Made by a program: the position numbers and the translations under genes | The notes under the pieces: model-generated | The model's database searches: none | The model's input: only the letters and a program-made list of their open reading frames with translations | What the model was told of the DNA's origin: nothing | In this document: piece by piece, positions 6,593 through 6,746 of the stretch | How the letters are laid out: every line of letters begins with the position of its first letter | Numbering within the stretch: the stretch's first letter is position 1 | Source of the DNA: Acidimicrobiales bacterium | Lineage (GTDB): Bacteria > Actinomycetota > Acidimicrobiia > Acidimicrobiales > Bog-793 | Direction of reading: 5' to 3' | Assembly: GCA_030037405.1 (NCBI GenBank) | Contig: JASHRK010000117.1 | Coordinates: forward strand, 1 to 6,746 | Length of the DNA stretch: 6,746 nt

Positions 6593-6746
6593 CAGAAGAA
6601 CTTCGGGTCGTGGATCGTGCCGCTCGACACGAGGTACACGTAGAAGTCGGTCCAGGCGATCCAGCCGAGAGAGAGCCAGGCGAAGAGCTGGTGACGGGAG
6701 TTGAGCGGGCTCACGACCTTCCGCCAGAGGGCGTAGCGCGTGGGAT
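6592..6746 (-). CDS. C-terminal end of the succinate dehydrogenase membrane anchor subunit (partial)
   Basis: An open frame enters from the right edge (first complete codon at 6744) and ends at TGA 6594-6592, giving 50 residues. The stretch LFAWLSLGWIAWTDFYVYLV (20-39) is hydrophobic and aromatic-rich, fitting the last transmembrane helix of an anchor, followed by a short polar tail ending DPKFF. It is identified by position: it immediately precedes sdhA and overlaps its start by one base, where Rv0249c lies in mycobacterial Sdh1. Too little is visible to locate quinone-site or heme-ligand residues or to tell a single fused anchor from an SdhC/SdhD pair, so no gene symbol is given. Confidence 0.8.
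   Translation of the reverse strand, partial: PTRYALWRKVVSPLNSRHQLFAWLSLGWIAWTDFYVYLVSSGTIHDPKFF

Noticed and set aside
5363..6643. Long plus-strand open frame (426 codons) opposite sdhA, and a 397-codon minus-strand frame at 5082-6275
   Set aside because: Both are out-of-frame readings of sdhA with biased composition (His/Asp/Val-rich or Arg-rich) and no recognisable domain or ribosome binding site.

Overview
The window is a high-GC, gene-dense stretch of bacterial chromosome built around the citric acid cycle. It holds seven protein genes, two of them cut by the window edges, and no RNA genes, mobile elements or CRISPR. The succinate dehydrogenase proteins resemble, from memory, the actinobacterial Sdh1 type (Mycobacterium tuberculosis Rv0249c-Rv0248c-Rv0247c), in the same membrane anchor-flavoprotein-iron-sulfur order. 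With the strong G/C bias in third codon positions this points to an actinomycete. A deep-branching class such as Acidimicrobiia is my guess and is not proved by the sequence.

Layout, left to right. Positions 1-1058 (+) carry NADP-dependent isocitrate dehydrogenase (icd), lacking about its first 60 residues. It converges on malate dehydrogenase (mdh, minus strand, 1115-2101) across a 56-base gap that can fold into a nested GC-rich hairpin. From mdh to the right edge everything is on the minus strand, so it is read right to left: the end of an Sdh membrane anchor (6592-6746), sdhA (4718-6592), sdhB (3822-4721), an SCP2-like small protein (3424-3822), a 67-residue acidic protein of unknown function (3184-3387), a SAM-dependent methyltransferase (about 2288-3187), then mdh. 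The first four genes overlap by 1, 4 and 1 bases, the mark of a translationally coupled operon. The 67-residue gene follows after 36 bases behind a strong ribosome binding site, and the methyltransferase probably overlaps it.

The enzymes cover isocitrate to 2-oxoglutarate (Icd), succinate to fumarate with electrons to the quinone pool (Sdh) and malate to oxaloacetate (Mdh). The linked SCP2-like protein, small acidic protein and methyltransferase have no assigned role.

The least ordinary part is the 186-base gap between the methyltransferase and mdh. It holds two tandem copies, 59 bases apart, of a 44-base imperfect palindrome that folds into a long hairpin. The second copy contains the methyltransferase stop codon. 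It looks like a REP-type dispersed palindrome or an mRNA-processing/termination element. Other points to check are a possible CTG start codon for the methyltransferase, the N- and C-terminal extensions of SdhB, and the coupling of an SCP2-like gene to sdhB. I see no clear evidence of a wholly new system.
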